A stretch of DNA of 64,000 bases from NCBI GenBank assembly GCA_937124965.1, contig CAKZLB010000013.1, forward strand, positions 124,001-188,000, in the 5' to 3' direction. Both the position numbers and the translations under genes were made by a program. The notes beneath the pieces were generated by a model. That model was given only the letters and a program-made list of their open reading frames with translations, searched no databases and was not told the DNA's origin. This stretch comes from an uncultured Bacteroidota bacterium (GTDB lineage: Bacteria > Bacteroidota > Bacteroidia > NS11-12g > UBA9320). Of this stretch, positions 28,200-35,846 are shown piece by piece; position 1 is the first letter of the stretch; each line of letters begins with the position of its first letter.

Positions 28200-28898
28200 T
28201 TATTTTTCTAAAGAACTGCCGTGAAGTAAAGATGTACCTCCAAGCATTACAACATCTGTATTGTCATACCTTACCATTTTACTACCATCAGTGATTTCGA
28301 AAAAGTCAAAAGTTGCAACAGTTTTCTCAGGATGAATAGGTTTAGAAATCTCCTCAATTTTAACATTGTCGGGAATTGCGTCGATACGAAAAGAGTAGGT
28401 TCCAGAACTAAATGAAGACCAATGAATTTGAGCAGGCTGTTTGTTCAACGTTTTTGAAATCACACGTACATTACATTTGGGGCCAAAGACTTCAACTATC
28501 GGCTTCTCTGTGTCATGTCGAAAAACATAGATAAAATCGTAGTCAGATGAAAGATTCAGCGATAACGTATCATTTTCCTTGACAGCTTTCCCCGTGACAT
28601 TAACGGCAAGAAAGTCCGAGGAATTTAGAACACTACTAGGTTTAATGTTAGAAACAATCAATCGTCCAGATGTATCGAGTATTTCCAATCGCTTGCCATC
28701 GTAACTACCTATTTTAATGGAACTTGTGCTTGTTCTAAGTTGTTGAAGTGGGCTTTGTCCAAATGAAATAGTGTCGCCATCGTTTAAAAACTTATCGATA
28801 TGAGTACAATTACTTACACTATTAGGTTTTAGAATTGTGAAACTCCAAACAATAAATGCTGCAAAAACAAACAACAGCACACCAAAGATTTTTTTCAT
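28200..28898 (-). CDS. Hypothetical membrane-anchored or exported protein
   Basis: Start at ATG 28898 gives 232 residues beginning MKKIFGVLLFVFAAFIVWSF, an N-terminal membrane anchor or uncleaved signal. The remainder is beta-rich and extracytoplasmic (IDKFLNDGDTISFG, SFSSGTYSFRIDAIP). No domain is recognised and there is no T9SS sorting domain. Its 5' end and upstream region resemble the DNA at about 29700-29797, the second copy of a local duplication, where only a degraded version of this gene's start remains. Confidence 0.65.
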   Translation of the reverse strand: MKKIFGVLLFVFAAFIVWSFTILKPNSVSNCTHIDKFLNDGDTISFGQSPLQQLRTSTSSIKIGSYDGKRLEILDTSGRLIVSNIKPSSVLNSSDFLAVNVTGKAVKENDTLSLNLSSDYDFIYVFRHDTEKPIVEVFGPKCNVRVISKTLNKQPAQIHWSSFSSGTYSFRIDAIPDNVKIEEISKPIHPEKTVATFDFFEITDGSKMVRYDNTDVVMLGGTSLLHGSSLEK

Positions 28899-28938
28899 CG
28901 CTTTGTTCGTTAATTTATTTGTGGTTAAAGTAACAATC

Positions 28939-29130
28939 AAATTGGAATCGATTGCGTCCTTCTTTTATAAAAACCTTAAATTATGAATAATATTATATAA
29001 AAAAATTTCTTTTTTTTGCATTACTGTTAGTTTTTCCGCCACCATATGTTCAACCCACTTATCGCACAAGACAACAGATAATGAGATTTTCGAAATCTCG
29101 TTCATCCTTCAAATTCCTGCCGCCGATTCT
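28939..29130 (+). repeat. Left copy of a local direct duplication
   Basis: This segment aligns with 29758-29949. Landmarks include GGAATCGATTGCGTC (28943 and 29763), the ATG at 28983 versus 29798, and a run of identity around ATCGCACAAGACAACAGATA (29061 and 29881). The offset is about 815-820 bp. Weaker similarity continues leftward into the start of the gene at 28898. The + strand gene start here is broken (see the pseudogene). Confidence 0.85.
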
Positions 29131-29133
29131 TTG
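28983..29133 (+). pseudogene. Decayed N-terminal copy of the secreted protein at 29798
   Basis: From its ATG this stretch follows the first 115 bases of the intact gene at 29798. Codon 6, Ser in the intact gene, is the stop TAA here, and a net loss of 5 bases within the signal-peptide region shifts the frame. Past the shift the frame reads SHKTTDNEIFEISFILQI against SHKTTDNEVFEISFIVQT in the intact copy. Similarity ends near 29130, about 40 nt before the transposase remnant. It cannot make a functional product. Confidence 0.85.
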
Positions 29134-29169
29134 CATAAAGCATTAAAATGGTGTATTCCAGTTCCTTGG

Positions 29170-29463
29170 TCATCGTTTGACGTTTAGGAACCGACAATGG
29201 GTCAAACGTTGACCTCCTGTCCGTAGGAATCCAAATACGATGTTGCTGTCATGAGTATTCAATGTCTCCTCTGAAACACCATTGCGTAAATTATCTTGAT
29301 GAGGCGTATCGCACTGTTAATAATCAAGATGTGCCGTATGTTCTACTTTTAACAAGCATTCAAGACCGCGCTTAAAAAGTTGATCCCGTACTTGTCGCAG
29401 ATCTTCTTTCTTCTTGAGCACACTAACTAGCTCTTCTAGTAACCTTTCTGATTTCTCGTTCAT
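29170..29463 (-). pseudogene. IS256/mutator-family transposase remnant (N-terminal part)
   Basis: Read on the - strand from ATG 29463, the frame gives MNEKSERLLEELVSVLKK, then DQLFKRGLECLLKVE and HTAHLDY before an in-frame TAA at codon 49. The same frame continues with NLRNGVSEETL and ends at TGA 29170-29172. The order matches the start of IS256-type transposases: acidic helix, KxLxERxLxxEMxxHLGYE, then a NxRNGxxxKTL segment. The DDE catalytic region and terminal inverted repeats are missing. It sits between the two copies of the local duplication. Confidence 0.72.
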
Positions 29464-29757
29464 ATGACAGATTTTTATGTTGTTAAAATGTTGCCTACAA
29501 ACTCAAATGTTGATTTTTTATTACCTTAGTTCAAACATAAAATCGTGCATAGTCCCTTCGCTTTTGAAAGTTTAAACTAACCACCCAACCTTTTATGAGT
29601 TATTCCCGTATATGTAACCAAAAAACGATAAACCCATGAAAAGCTCTTGTCTATCTATTTTGTTTCTGATTTCGTCAATCCAACTGTTTATGCAAAAAAA
29701 GAATTTTACACCATTTTTTTTTAATCGCTTTATTTGGTTGTCGTTAAAGATACCAAC
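29464..29757. other. Relic sequence between the transposase remnant and the second duplication copy
   Basis: No intact gene. An ATG at 29636 opens a frame that starts like a signal peptide (MKSSCLSILFLISSIQLF) and runs in frame into the gene at 29798. Because 29798 has its own signal peptide, the upstream part is more likely a relic. Around 29700-29757 the - strand weakly resembles the first codons and leader of the gene at 28898 (AAAGCGAT followed by a run of A, then TGGTGT), suggesting a degraded second copy of it. Confidence 0.45.
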
Positions 29758-29949
29758 AAAATGGAATCGATTGCGTCTCATTGTAAACCGCCTAATTATG
29801 AAACACATTATATCAACAATTTTACTTTCCCTTTTTAGCTTTACTTCTAGTTATTCCGCCAATATATATTCAGCCCTCTTATCGCACAAGACAACAGATA
29901 ATGAGGTTTTCGAAATCTCGTTCATCGTTCAAACTCCAGCCACCGATTC
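29758..29949 (+). repeat. Right copy of a local direct duplication
   Basis: Counterpart of 28939-29130. In this copy the + strand gene starting at 29798 is intact, whereas the - strand gene start found at the left copy is degraded. Confidence 0.85.
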
Positions 29950-31522
29950 TGTGCTAGCGAAAAGTGATTATTCCTTAACCATAACAGATTTACAAACAAA
30001 AAATAGTTACAGTTTACCTGAGCCTACTTTAATTTCAAAACACAAAAGTTCTGCTTATTGTGATGACTATTATCCTTCAATTTGGGTTTTGGAATACAAA
30101 ACAATTATTGATCTCAACGATAGCAAGTATTCAAGTTTATTGTCAAGTTGTAGTGTACGTGTTGCTCTAACATTTAAAAATCGAGCAGGCGGAACAACGT
30201 TAGATTCTGGTCAGAGTAGCGATATGTACATTTACGAAGAGCTTATCAAATGTGGAACGCATGCTAACAAAGTTTCGGTTAGCCGTCTTAATCCTCCTCA
30301 ATGGGCTGCTTGCACAAACATCAACGCTTATTTCTCACTTCAATCTTCTGATCAAACTGAATTTGATTCAATAAGCTACGAATTGGTTAATCCAATGCTT
30401 TCAGATTCTATTTACGCAAAATACGCCAGTGGTTATTCGAGTAACAATCCACTTTCGGTAGCAACCACCACGGCATTTAAATTTGATCAAAAAACTGGCG
30501 AATTTATATTTACTCCATCAGATACAGCAGATAGCAGGTCGTCTGTGGGAGTACTTACGACTGAATGGAGAAAAGGCAAATCTGGCAACTATCTTATAAT
30601 AGGCCGTAATTTACAGGAAGTTATCTTCTTTGTTCAAAACTGTCCAGGGAACAACCCTCCAATGATAAAGGCTCCGTTTACTCATGAAATTTGTGAGGGA
30701 GAACAATTATGCTTTACCATTTCAACCGAAGATAAAGTAAGTGTTCCTCCACCTCCTCTCCCAAAACCAAGTCCCGACTCTGTGTCATTAAGATGGAATC
30801 GAGGAATACCTAGTGCTACATTTACCATTCTAAACCCCAATGCACAGCACCAATCTGGTCAATTTTGTTGGACACCATCGGATGGAACTGGAAGCACTTT
30901 GCCTTATACTTTCACCACAAGTGCTCGCGATAATTTTTGTCCTTACCCAATGGAAACAGTCCGTTCGTTTCACATTTATGTTCGTCCAAAACCAAAGGGG
31001 CAAACGAGTATTTCACGAATTACAGACTCTACATACTCGGTATCTATTGAATTGAAAGACACGTCTAATCCAAGAATAACGTATCAGCTAAGATCCATCG
31101 ATGGCAGTTTAGTATTTGATAAGAATATTGGTTATTTCAGAAGCACCGAGTCTTTTACGAGTACCAAATTAAAAGACACTCTGCTCATTAAACTTGCGAA
31201 CGATTTTATAATTCAATCAACCATCGAAAATCGCACTAATACGTTATGCAAGGTCGACAATTTCGATACCCTGAATTACAAAACTTTAAGTCTATCTAGA
31301 GTAACAAAGGAGTCGTTCACGTTTTTTCCAAACCCCACTCGTGGAGTTGTGAATTTTAACTTTATTATAACAGATGTACGTGTTACAAATTGTCAAGGGC
31401 AATTATTAATCAGAAAGGAAAGCACTAACGCGGTCGATTTATCCCATCTCAATCCGGGCATCTATTACATCACGGGATTTGATGGGGCTTCGCACTATAG
31501 TGGATCTGTAATTAAGTATTAA
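29798..31522 (+). CDS. Secreted protein with T9SS type A sorting domain, distant paralogue of the 44829-46883 protein
   Basis: ATG 29798 is chosen because it gives a clean signal peptide (MKHIISTILLSLFSFTSSYS) and aligns with the ATG of the decayed copy at 28983. The 574-residue product has an N-terminal beta domain, then a segment ending GNNPPMIKAPFTHEICEGE, an Ig-like domain containing SARDNFCP, and a T9SS type A domain from about residue 508 (FFPNPTRGVVNFNF). The order 'SYELVNP..., FTP, EWRxGK..., CEGE, SARDNxCP' parallels the protein at 44829-46883, so the two are probably distant paralogues. Surface display is expected; function unknown. Its stop overlaps the convergent small gene by 4 nt. 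Confidence 0.82.
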   Translation: MKHIISTILLSLFSFTSSYSANIYSALLSHKTTDNEVFEISFIVQTPATDSVLAKSDYSLTITDLQTKNSYSLPEPTLISKHKSSAYCDDYYPSIWVLEYKTIIDLNDSKYSSLLSSCSVRVALTFKNRAGGTTLDSGQSSDMYIYEELIKCGTHANKVSVSRLNPPQWAACTNINAYFSLQSSDQTEFDSISYELVNPMLSDSIYAKYASGYSSNNPLSVATTTAFKFDQKTGEFIFTPSDTADSRSSVGVLTTEWRKGKSGNYLIIGRNLQEVIFFVQNCPGNNPPMIKAPFTHEICEGEQLCFTISTEDKVSVPPPPLPKPSPDSVSLRWNRGIPSATFTILNPNAQHQSGQFCWTPSDGTGSTLPYTFTTSARDNFCPYPMETVRSFHIYVRPKPKGQTSISRITDSTYSVSIELKDTSNPRITYQLRSIDGSLVFDKNIGYFRSTESFTSTKLKDTLLIKLANDFIIQSTIENRTNTLCKVDNFDTLNYKTLSLSRVTKESFTFFPNPTRGVVNFNFIITDVRVTNCQGQLLIRKESTNAVDLSHLNPGIYYITGFDGASHYSGSVIKY

Positions 31523-31761
31523 TCAATACTCTTGCGAACTTTTTTAGTGTAATCTCTCAAGGACTCCTTCAGGTCGCGACCCGTATTGGCCATATCTTCC
31601 TTGATCCAAATCGCTGCAATTGCGTGGGTTAATTGCTCTCCCTCATCAGTTCCTGGAACTTCAATTGCTAGTTCCTGCTCTTCAATGATGGCTTCTTCTG
31701 CGGCTCGTAACTCATCCACTGAATACTGTTCGACAAGTTTTTTTATCGTTGGAATATGCAT
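31519..31761 (-). CDS. Small conserved Bacteroidota protein (possibly DUF6952)
   Basis: An 80-residue acidic protein (IPTIKKLVEQYSVDELRAAE, EEAIIEEQELAIEVPGTDEG, ending RDYTKKVRKSID). I believe this is the small family annotated as DUF6952 in flavobacteria, from memory and unverified. It lacks a signal peptide and membrane segments. Its ATG overlaps the thioredoxin stop codon by one base (TAATG), so translation is coupled and a related role is plausible. Confidence 0.75.
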   Translation of the reverse strand: MHIPTIKKLVEQYSVDELRAAEEAIIEEQELAIEVPGTDEGEQLTHAIAAIWIKEDMANTGRDLKESLRDYTKKVRKSID

Positions 31762-32078
31762 TAGTTTAATTTTTCTAAAAGTTCAACCACTTTATCTTCT
31801 TTGCTCGTCGGAACACCCTCAACTAATTTCCCGTTTTTAAACACAGCGAAAAAAGGCAAGTTGTTTACTCCAGCTAGTTTTCTTGCAGTTTCGTTTTCTT
31901 CAGCATTTACGTCTAAAAAAACCACATCCGCAAAACGTTCGTCATCTGATAACCTTCTATATTTTGGAGCAAATAGCTTGCAGCTTCCACACCAATTTGC
32001 AAAATATTTAACTACGACTTTGTCATTTTCTTTAAGCTGATTTTCGAAGTCGCTATCTGTTGTTACTAATACACTCAT
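31761..32078 (-). CDS. Thioredoxin-family protein with CGSC active site
   Basis: A 105-residue single-domain thioredoxin without signal peptide, hence cytoplasmic. The redox site is C30-G-S-C33 in FANWCGSCKLFAPKY rather than the usual CGPC, which normally raises the redox potential relative to thioredoxin proper. The cis-Pro motif NNLPFFAVFKNG is present. It has its own promoter and is translationally coupled to the small downstream gene. It may serve as reductant for a specific partner; not the housekeeping TrxA by motif. Confidence 0.9.
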   Translation of the reverse strand: MSVLVTTDSDFENQLKENDKVVVKYFANWCGSCKLFAPKYRRLSDDERFADVVFLDVNAEENETARKLAGVNNLPFFAVFKNGKLVEGVPTSKEDKVVELLEKLN

Positions 32079-32092
32079 GTTCTATTTTTACT

Positions 32093-32120
32093 CAAAATTA
32101 ACTCCTTGTTTCTGTCCAAA
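32093..32120 (-). promoter_or_regulatory. Promoter of the thioredoxin gene
   Basis: On the - strand a -33 TTTG (32117-32120) and a -7 TAATTTTG (32093-32100) are 16 nt apart. The -7 element ends 14 nt before the ATG at 32078. This gives the trx-DUF pair its own transcript despite the upstream dprA-queA run. Confidence 0.62.
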
Positions 32121-32155
32121 GAAATTCATTCTATTGATAAAATTATAGCCAATAA

Positions 32156-33361
32156 TTATAACCCTTTAGATTTAAATAAGATGCTACTATCCCCATAACT
32201 CAAAAAGCGGTAATTACTTTCTTTTGCCTTTTGGTAAATGCGTCTCCAATCATCACCAACCATCGCAGCAATCAATAACAGTAGGGTCGATTTTGGTAAG
32301 TGAAAATTAGTGATTAACCCTTGTACTGAACGTATCTCATATCCTGGCATAATCATAATACCAGATTGTCCAACAATTTCTGATATATTACTTGACTCCA
32401 TATAGCTGAGAATTTTTTTCATAGACTCTTCATAGCTCAACTCAACACCGTCATATAAATATGGTTTATGCTGTGTAACATTAAACGGTAACGTATCATT
32501 ATTGTTTAGTTGAATTCCAACCCAATAAAGTGTTTCTAATGTACGCAAACTTGTTGTTCCCGTAGCAAACTTAGGCTTGCTGTTTGCCAAGGCTCTGATA
32601 GTTTCAAGGCTAACTTGATAGTATTCCTCGTGCATTGGATGGTTCCAGACAAAATCTTCGTCCACCGGTTTAAAGGTGCCACTTCCAACATGCAGCGTAA
32701 CCTCAGCGATCTCAACTTGTTTCTTTTTTAAAGTCGATACTATGTCATTGGTAAAATGCAAACCAGCCGTTGGAGCTGCCACTGCCCCTTTTTTTTTGGC
32801 GTATACTGTCTGGTAACGCTCATCATCTGCCTCTTGTGCTTCCCGTTTTATGTATGGTGGAAGCGGCATATTACCAAGTCTGTCAATCACCTCTGAGAAG
32901 CTAATTCTAGAACTCCAATTCATAGTAACCAAGCGCTTTTCCTTGTTTATTAATGTCAGCGTTAACTGGAAGTCACCATCAACAATTGTCGACTCTTCAC
33001 CTTCCTTCCATCGTTTCGCATTCCCAATCATGCAATTCCATGTAATAGGACCTTCCTTAAGCTCTAAGGTACGTTCAACATCTGTATAAGGTGTTGATGG
33101 ACTAAGAAGAAATACTTGTATCAGTGCTCCTGTTGGTTTGGTAACAAATAGTCGAGCAGGCATTACTTTCGTATTATTAAAAATCAGCTGTGCTCCTTCT
33201 GGGATTATATCAACTATCTCATTGAACGTTTTGTGATTAATCTCGCCCTCTTTGTAAACGAGTAATTTTGATTGATTTCTTTTCTCAAGTGGTTTCTGAG
33301 CGATAAACTGTTGCGGTAAATCGTAGTCAAAATCAGAAATACGTATAGATTTTTGTTTCAT
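32156..33361 (-). CDS. queA: S-adenosylmethionine:tRNA ribosyltransferase-isomerase
   Basis: A 401-residue enzyme that transfers and isomerises the ribosyl group of SAM onto preQ1-modified tRNA, forming epoxyqueuosine. Motifs typical of QueA: SDFDYDLPQQFIAQKPLEKR, IFNNTKVMPARL, TAGLHFTN, LHVGSGTFKPV, FATGTTSLRTLE and LITNFHLPKSTLLLL. It is somewhat longer than the E. coli enzyme (about 356), as in other Bacteroidota. Its ATG overlaps the dprA stop (ATGA, 33358-33361), so translation is coupled. Confidence 0.96.
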   Translation of the reverse strand: MKQKSIRISDFDYDLPQQFIAQKPLEKRNQSKLLVYKEGEINHKTFNEIVDIIPEGAQLIFNNTKVMPARLFVTKPTGALIQVFLLSPSTPYTDVERTLELKEGPITWNCMIGNAKRWKEGEESTIVDGDFQLTLTLINKEKRLVTMNWSSRISFSEVIDRLGNMPLPPYIKREAQEADDERYQTVYAKKKGAVAAPTAGLHFTNDIVSTLKKKQVEIAEVTLHVGSGTFKPVDEDFVWNHPMHEEYYQVSLETIRALANSKPKFATGTTSLRTLETLYWVGIQLNNNDTLPFNVTQHKPYLYDGVELSYEESMKKILSYMESSNISEIVGQSGIMIMPGYEIRSVQGLITNFHLPKSTLLLLIAAMVGDDWRRIYQKAKESNYRFLSYGDSSILFKSKGL

Positions 33362-34458
33362 TTTAACTCGTATTGTTTTCCTGGTAGACTTCTTACTAAA
33401 TTTTTAAATTCCATTTCAAGTAATGAAAATGCAAGTTTGCTGACACCAATATTGACCTTTTCAGATAGCGTATCAATCCCAACAATACCATTTTCTCTTA
33501 AAGCTTCAAAGATAACTTGCTCATCTGAAGTCAACGATAACGGCAACGAAATTTGAGATTGCTTTTTGGTTTCCACCAGGTCCCAGTTCAACAGTTCTAC
33601 AATATCCTTTGCAGACTCGACGAGGTGCGCTTTTTGACGTTTTATTAGCTCGTTACATCCTGAAGATAATAAATCTCCAGCTCTACCTGGTAACGCATAT
33701 ACATCACGATTATAGTCGAAGCCAAGGTTTGCGGTAATCATTGATCCACCTTTGGTTGGTGTTTCAATTACCAAAATCGCATCGACCATTCCTGCCACAA
33801 TTCGATTTCTTTTAGGAAAATTCTCACGATCAGGTTTGGTACCACTTTTAAACTCGGAAAGCCAACAACCATTGTTTTCCAATATTTTTATGGCTAGATT
33901 TTTATTGATTGCAGGATAGATTCGATCAAAACCATGACCTAAAACGCTTATTGTTTTTAGGTTAGAATTAACTGCGGCTTTATGTGCAAATGAATCTATT
34001 CCATGGGCTAGACCACTTACTATAGTTGGGTTATAGTGACTAAGTTCTTCTATGATTTGGTTCGTTTTTTCACGACCATACTTCGAACACTTCCTGGTGC
34101 CTATTATTGCTAACAATTTTGGATTATTCAAATCAACCTCACCTTTTTTAAAAAGTAAAATTGGCGAATTGTGTATTTGTTTCAACCTATATGGGTAGGA
34201 TTTATCAGTAAAAAAGTACGTTAGGATATTACTCTTTTGGATAAACTCAACTTCTTTATTTAACGAGTCGAAGTCCTCAAAATAGAAAACATCATGTGCA
34301 ATCTTTTCACCAACGCCTGGTATTTTTTTTAAAGAACTAAGTTTTTCTGCAAAAACGGCTTCCACTCCCCCACAGTAGCCGACTAAATTCTTTGCCAAAA
34401 TTGGCCCAATTCCTGGAATTTGGCTTAACGCCAATTGATAAATAAGATTTGCAGACAT
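33358..34458 (-). CDS. dprA: DNA-processing protein DprA
   Basis: A 366-residue cytoplasmic protein that loads RecA onto incoming single-stranded DNA during transformation. Helix-hairpin-helix segments lie at the N-terminus (IPGIGPILAKNLVGYCGG, IPGVGEKIAHDV), then the Rossmann-like DprA core (IIGTRKCSKYGREKT, VSGLAHGIDSFAHKAA, SVLGHGFDRIYP, ETPTKGGSMITANLG, VYALPGRAGD), and a C-terminal winged-helix region (about 290-366). It is coupled to queA by a 4-nt overlap. Confidence 0.96.
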   Translation of the reverse strand: MSANLIYQLALSQIPGIGPILAKNLVGYCGGVEAVFAEKLSSLKKIPGVGEKIAHDVFYFEDFDSLNKEVEFIQKSNILTYFFTDKSYPYRLKQIHNSPILLFKKGEVDLNNPKLLAIIGTRKCSKYGREKTNQIIEELSHYNPTIVSGLAHGIDSFAHKAAVNSNLKTISVLGHGFDRIYPAINKNLAIKILENNGCWLSEFKSGTKPDRENFPKRNRIVAGMVDAILVIETPTKGGSMITANLGFDYNRDVYALPGRAGDLLSSGCNELIKRQKAHLVESAKDIVELLNWDLVETKKQSQISLPLSLTSDEQVIFEALRENGIVGIDTLSEKVNIGVSKLAFSLLEMEFKNLVRSLPGKQYELK

Positions 34459-34500
34459 GTTGGTTTATTCTCTGCAAAAATACGCTCAGGGGTTTGTCTA

Positions 34501-35781
34501 TTAATCTTTGCGACTCGTAAGGGAATTGAGATTCATTTTACCAATCAGTCTGTCATACCCATAAAATGCGTCCCTGTGGTAAATAAGCACGGTGTAATCA
34601 TTCTCCGTCTCCGAGTGATTACCCTCCGTAAAACTGTACTCTATTGTTGAATCCTTACCTGGAACCACATAATGATAATTGTAATACGACTGTTTTAGTT
34701 TTACGCCAAGGTAGTACGCTTCTTTTTCAGGTAAGTAAGTCATCTTAAAACGTTCATTCAACCGCCAATCAGATAATTCTCCATACACGTAAACATCGCC
34801 CGCAGATAACTTATTTGGTGATTTTAAAGAGAAATGAACCAATGTATAATCACCATTTTCGGTGGCATCTCCCCCATCAACATTTTGAATTACTCGTTTC
34901 CCATTATAATCAAGGCTGGTCACATAGTTTTTGTGCGATTGAAGTTCTCCAACTTTCAGTACTACGTTCACCATAGAATCGGTAAATTTTTTTGCAACAT
35001 TTTGGCTAAAGTTTCTGAGTGATCGAATATCAAAAAATCGAAATTCGCTCACTCCATTAAATAGATTCTCATTTTCGTAGTTAAACTGAAGAATATTGTT
35101 GTTTACAAACTGTGGTTTCAAATTGTAAATCGCATTGTTCCAACTGTTGTTTTGCAATATAACTGCGTTGATATCGTTGAATGGATTTTGAATTAGGTAA
35201 TCTTCATAACTCACCTCAAAGTCTACCTCTTGTTTGTAAAATCGATCATTGGGGTTTGTTGCGGGTTTAACATTACCCGTGATATCCGTTTGATCTTCGA
35301 ACACCATAAACCTTCTTGTTAAGACTAAATCTTCTTCGTCAAAGTTTCGATAAACGATAAGCAAATAATTTCCTGAAATCGTCAAATTCATATCTTGATT
35401 AGGGAAGATTAATTCGTATTGTACATACTGTTGGAACGTGTTGGTTGAGAATTCGAAGTTTTCAATATTCCCCATTGTATTGCCTTCAAGGTATTCAGTT
35501 TTTTGAAGGTTGCTTGGCTTCCAACTTGCATCGCAATGAATAAACGTATACTGATAAAACTCGTTACTCGCTTCTAACTTGTCGAATTTGAGCTTCATGG
35601 CATTAGTTGTTCCCAAATCCATGATTGCAACAGGGTTATAAATCTCAGAATTGGTTGAGAGTAGAACCGTTTCTACCAAGTCGTCATAAATATAATTTTC
35701 ATACCTAAGCTCGGCTGAAAAAACGGGATTGACAAGAAGAAATAAACCTAAAAAAGTAGTGACGAAAAATTTAAGTGACAT
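34501..35781 (-). CDS. T9SS Plug domain protein (DUF5103)
   Basis: A 426-residue exported protein with signal peptide MSLKFFVTTFLGLFLLVNPVF. The sequence matches the DUF5103 family (YDDLVETVLLSTNSEIYNP, YTFIHCDASWKPSNLQKTEYL, NYLLIVYRNFDEEDLVLTRR, VYGELSDWRLNERFKM). Structural work on the T9SS translocon SprA showed a member of this family acting as the Plug that closes the periplasmic side of the channel. That role is inferred here by family. It lies between the FtsX-type permease and dprA, all on one strand. Confidence 0.9.
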   Translation of the reverse strand: MSLKFFVTTFLGLFLLVNPVFSAELRYENYIYDDLVETVLLSTNSEIYNPVAIMDLGTTNAMKLKFDKLEASNEFYQYTFIHCDASWKPSNLQKTEYLEGNTMGNIENFEFSTNTFQQYVQYELIFPNQDMNLTISGNYLLIVYRNFDEEDLVLTRRFMVFEDQTDITGNVKPATNPNDRFYKQEVDFEVSYEDYLIQNPFNDINAVILQNNSWNNAIYNLKPQFVNNNILQFNYENENLFNGVSEFRFFDIRSLRNFSQNVAKKFTDSMVNVVLKVGELQSHKNYVTSLDYNGKRVIQNVDGGDATENGDYTLVHFSLKSPNKLSAGDVYVYGELSDWRLNERFKMTYLPEKEAYYLGVKLKQSYYNYHYVVPGKDSTIEYSFTEGNHSETENDYTVLIYHRDAFYGYDRLIGKMNLNSLTSRKD

Positions 35782-35846
35782 AGCAAAACGTTAACCTTCG
35801 AAATTTAAACAAATAACGCTCCAAAATATGAAACATTGTAATTGAC

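Noticed and set aside
29636-29797. Longer N-terminus for the secreted protein at 29798, starting at ATG 29636
   Set aside because: It places a second signal peptide and Asn/Phe-rich filler ahead of the real signal peptide; the decayed copy at 28983 aligns with the ATG at 29798.
31519-32078. Toxin-antitoxin module from two small overlapping genes
   Set aside because: One is a clear thioredoxin with a redox motif and the other an acidic conserved protein, so no toxin fold is evident.
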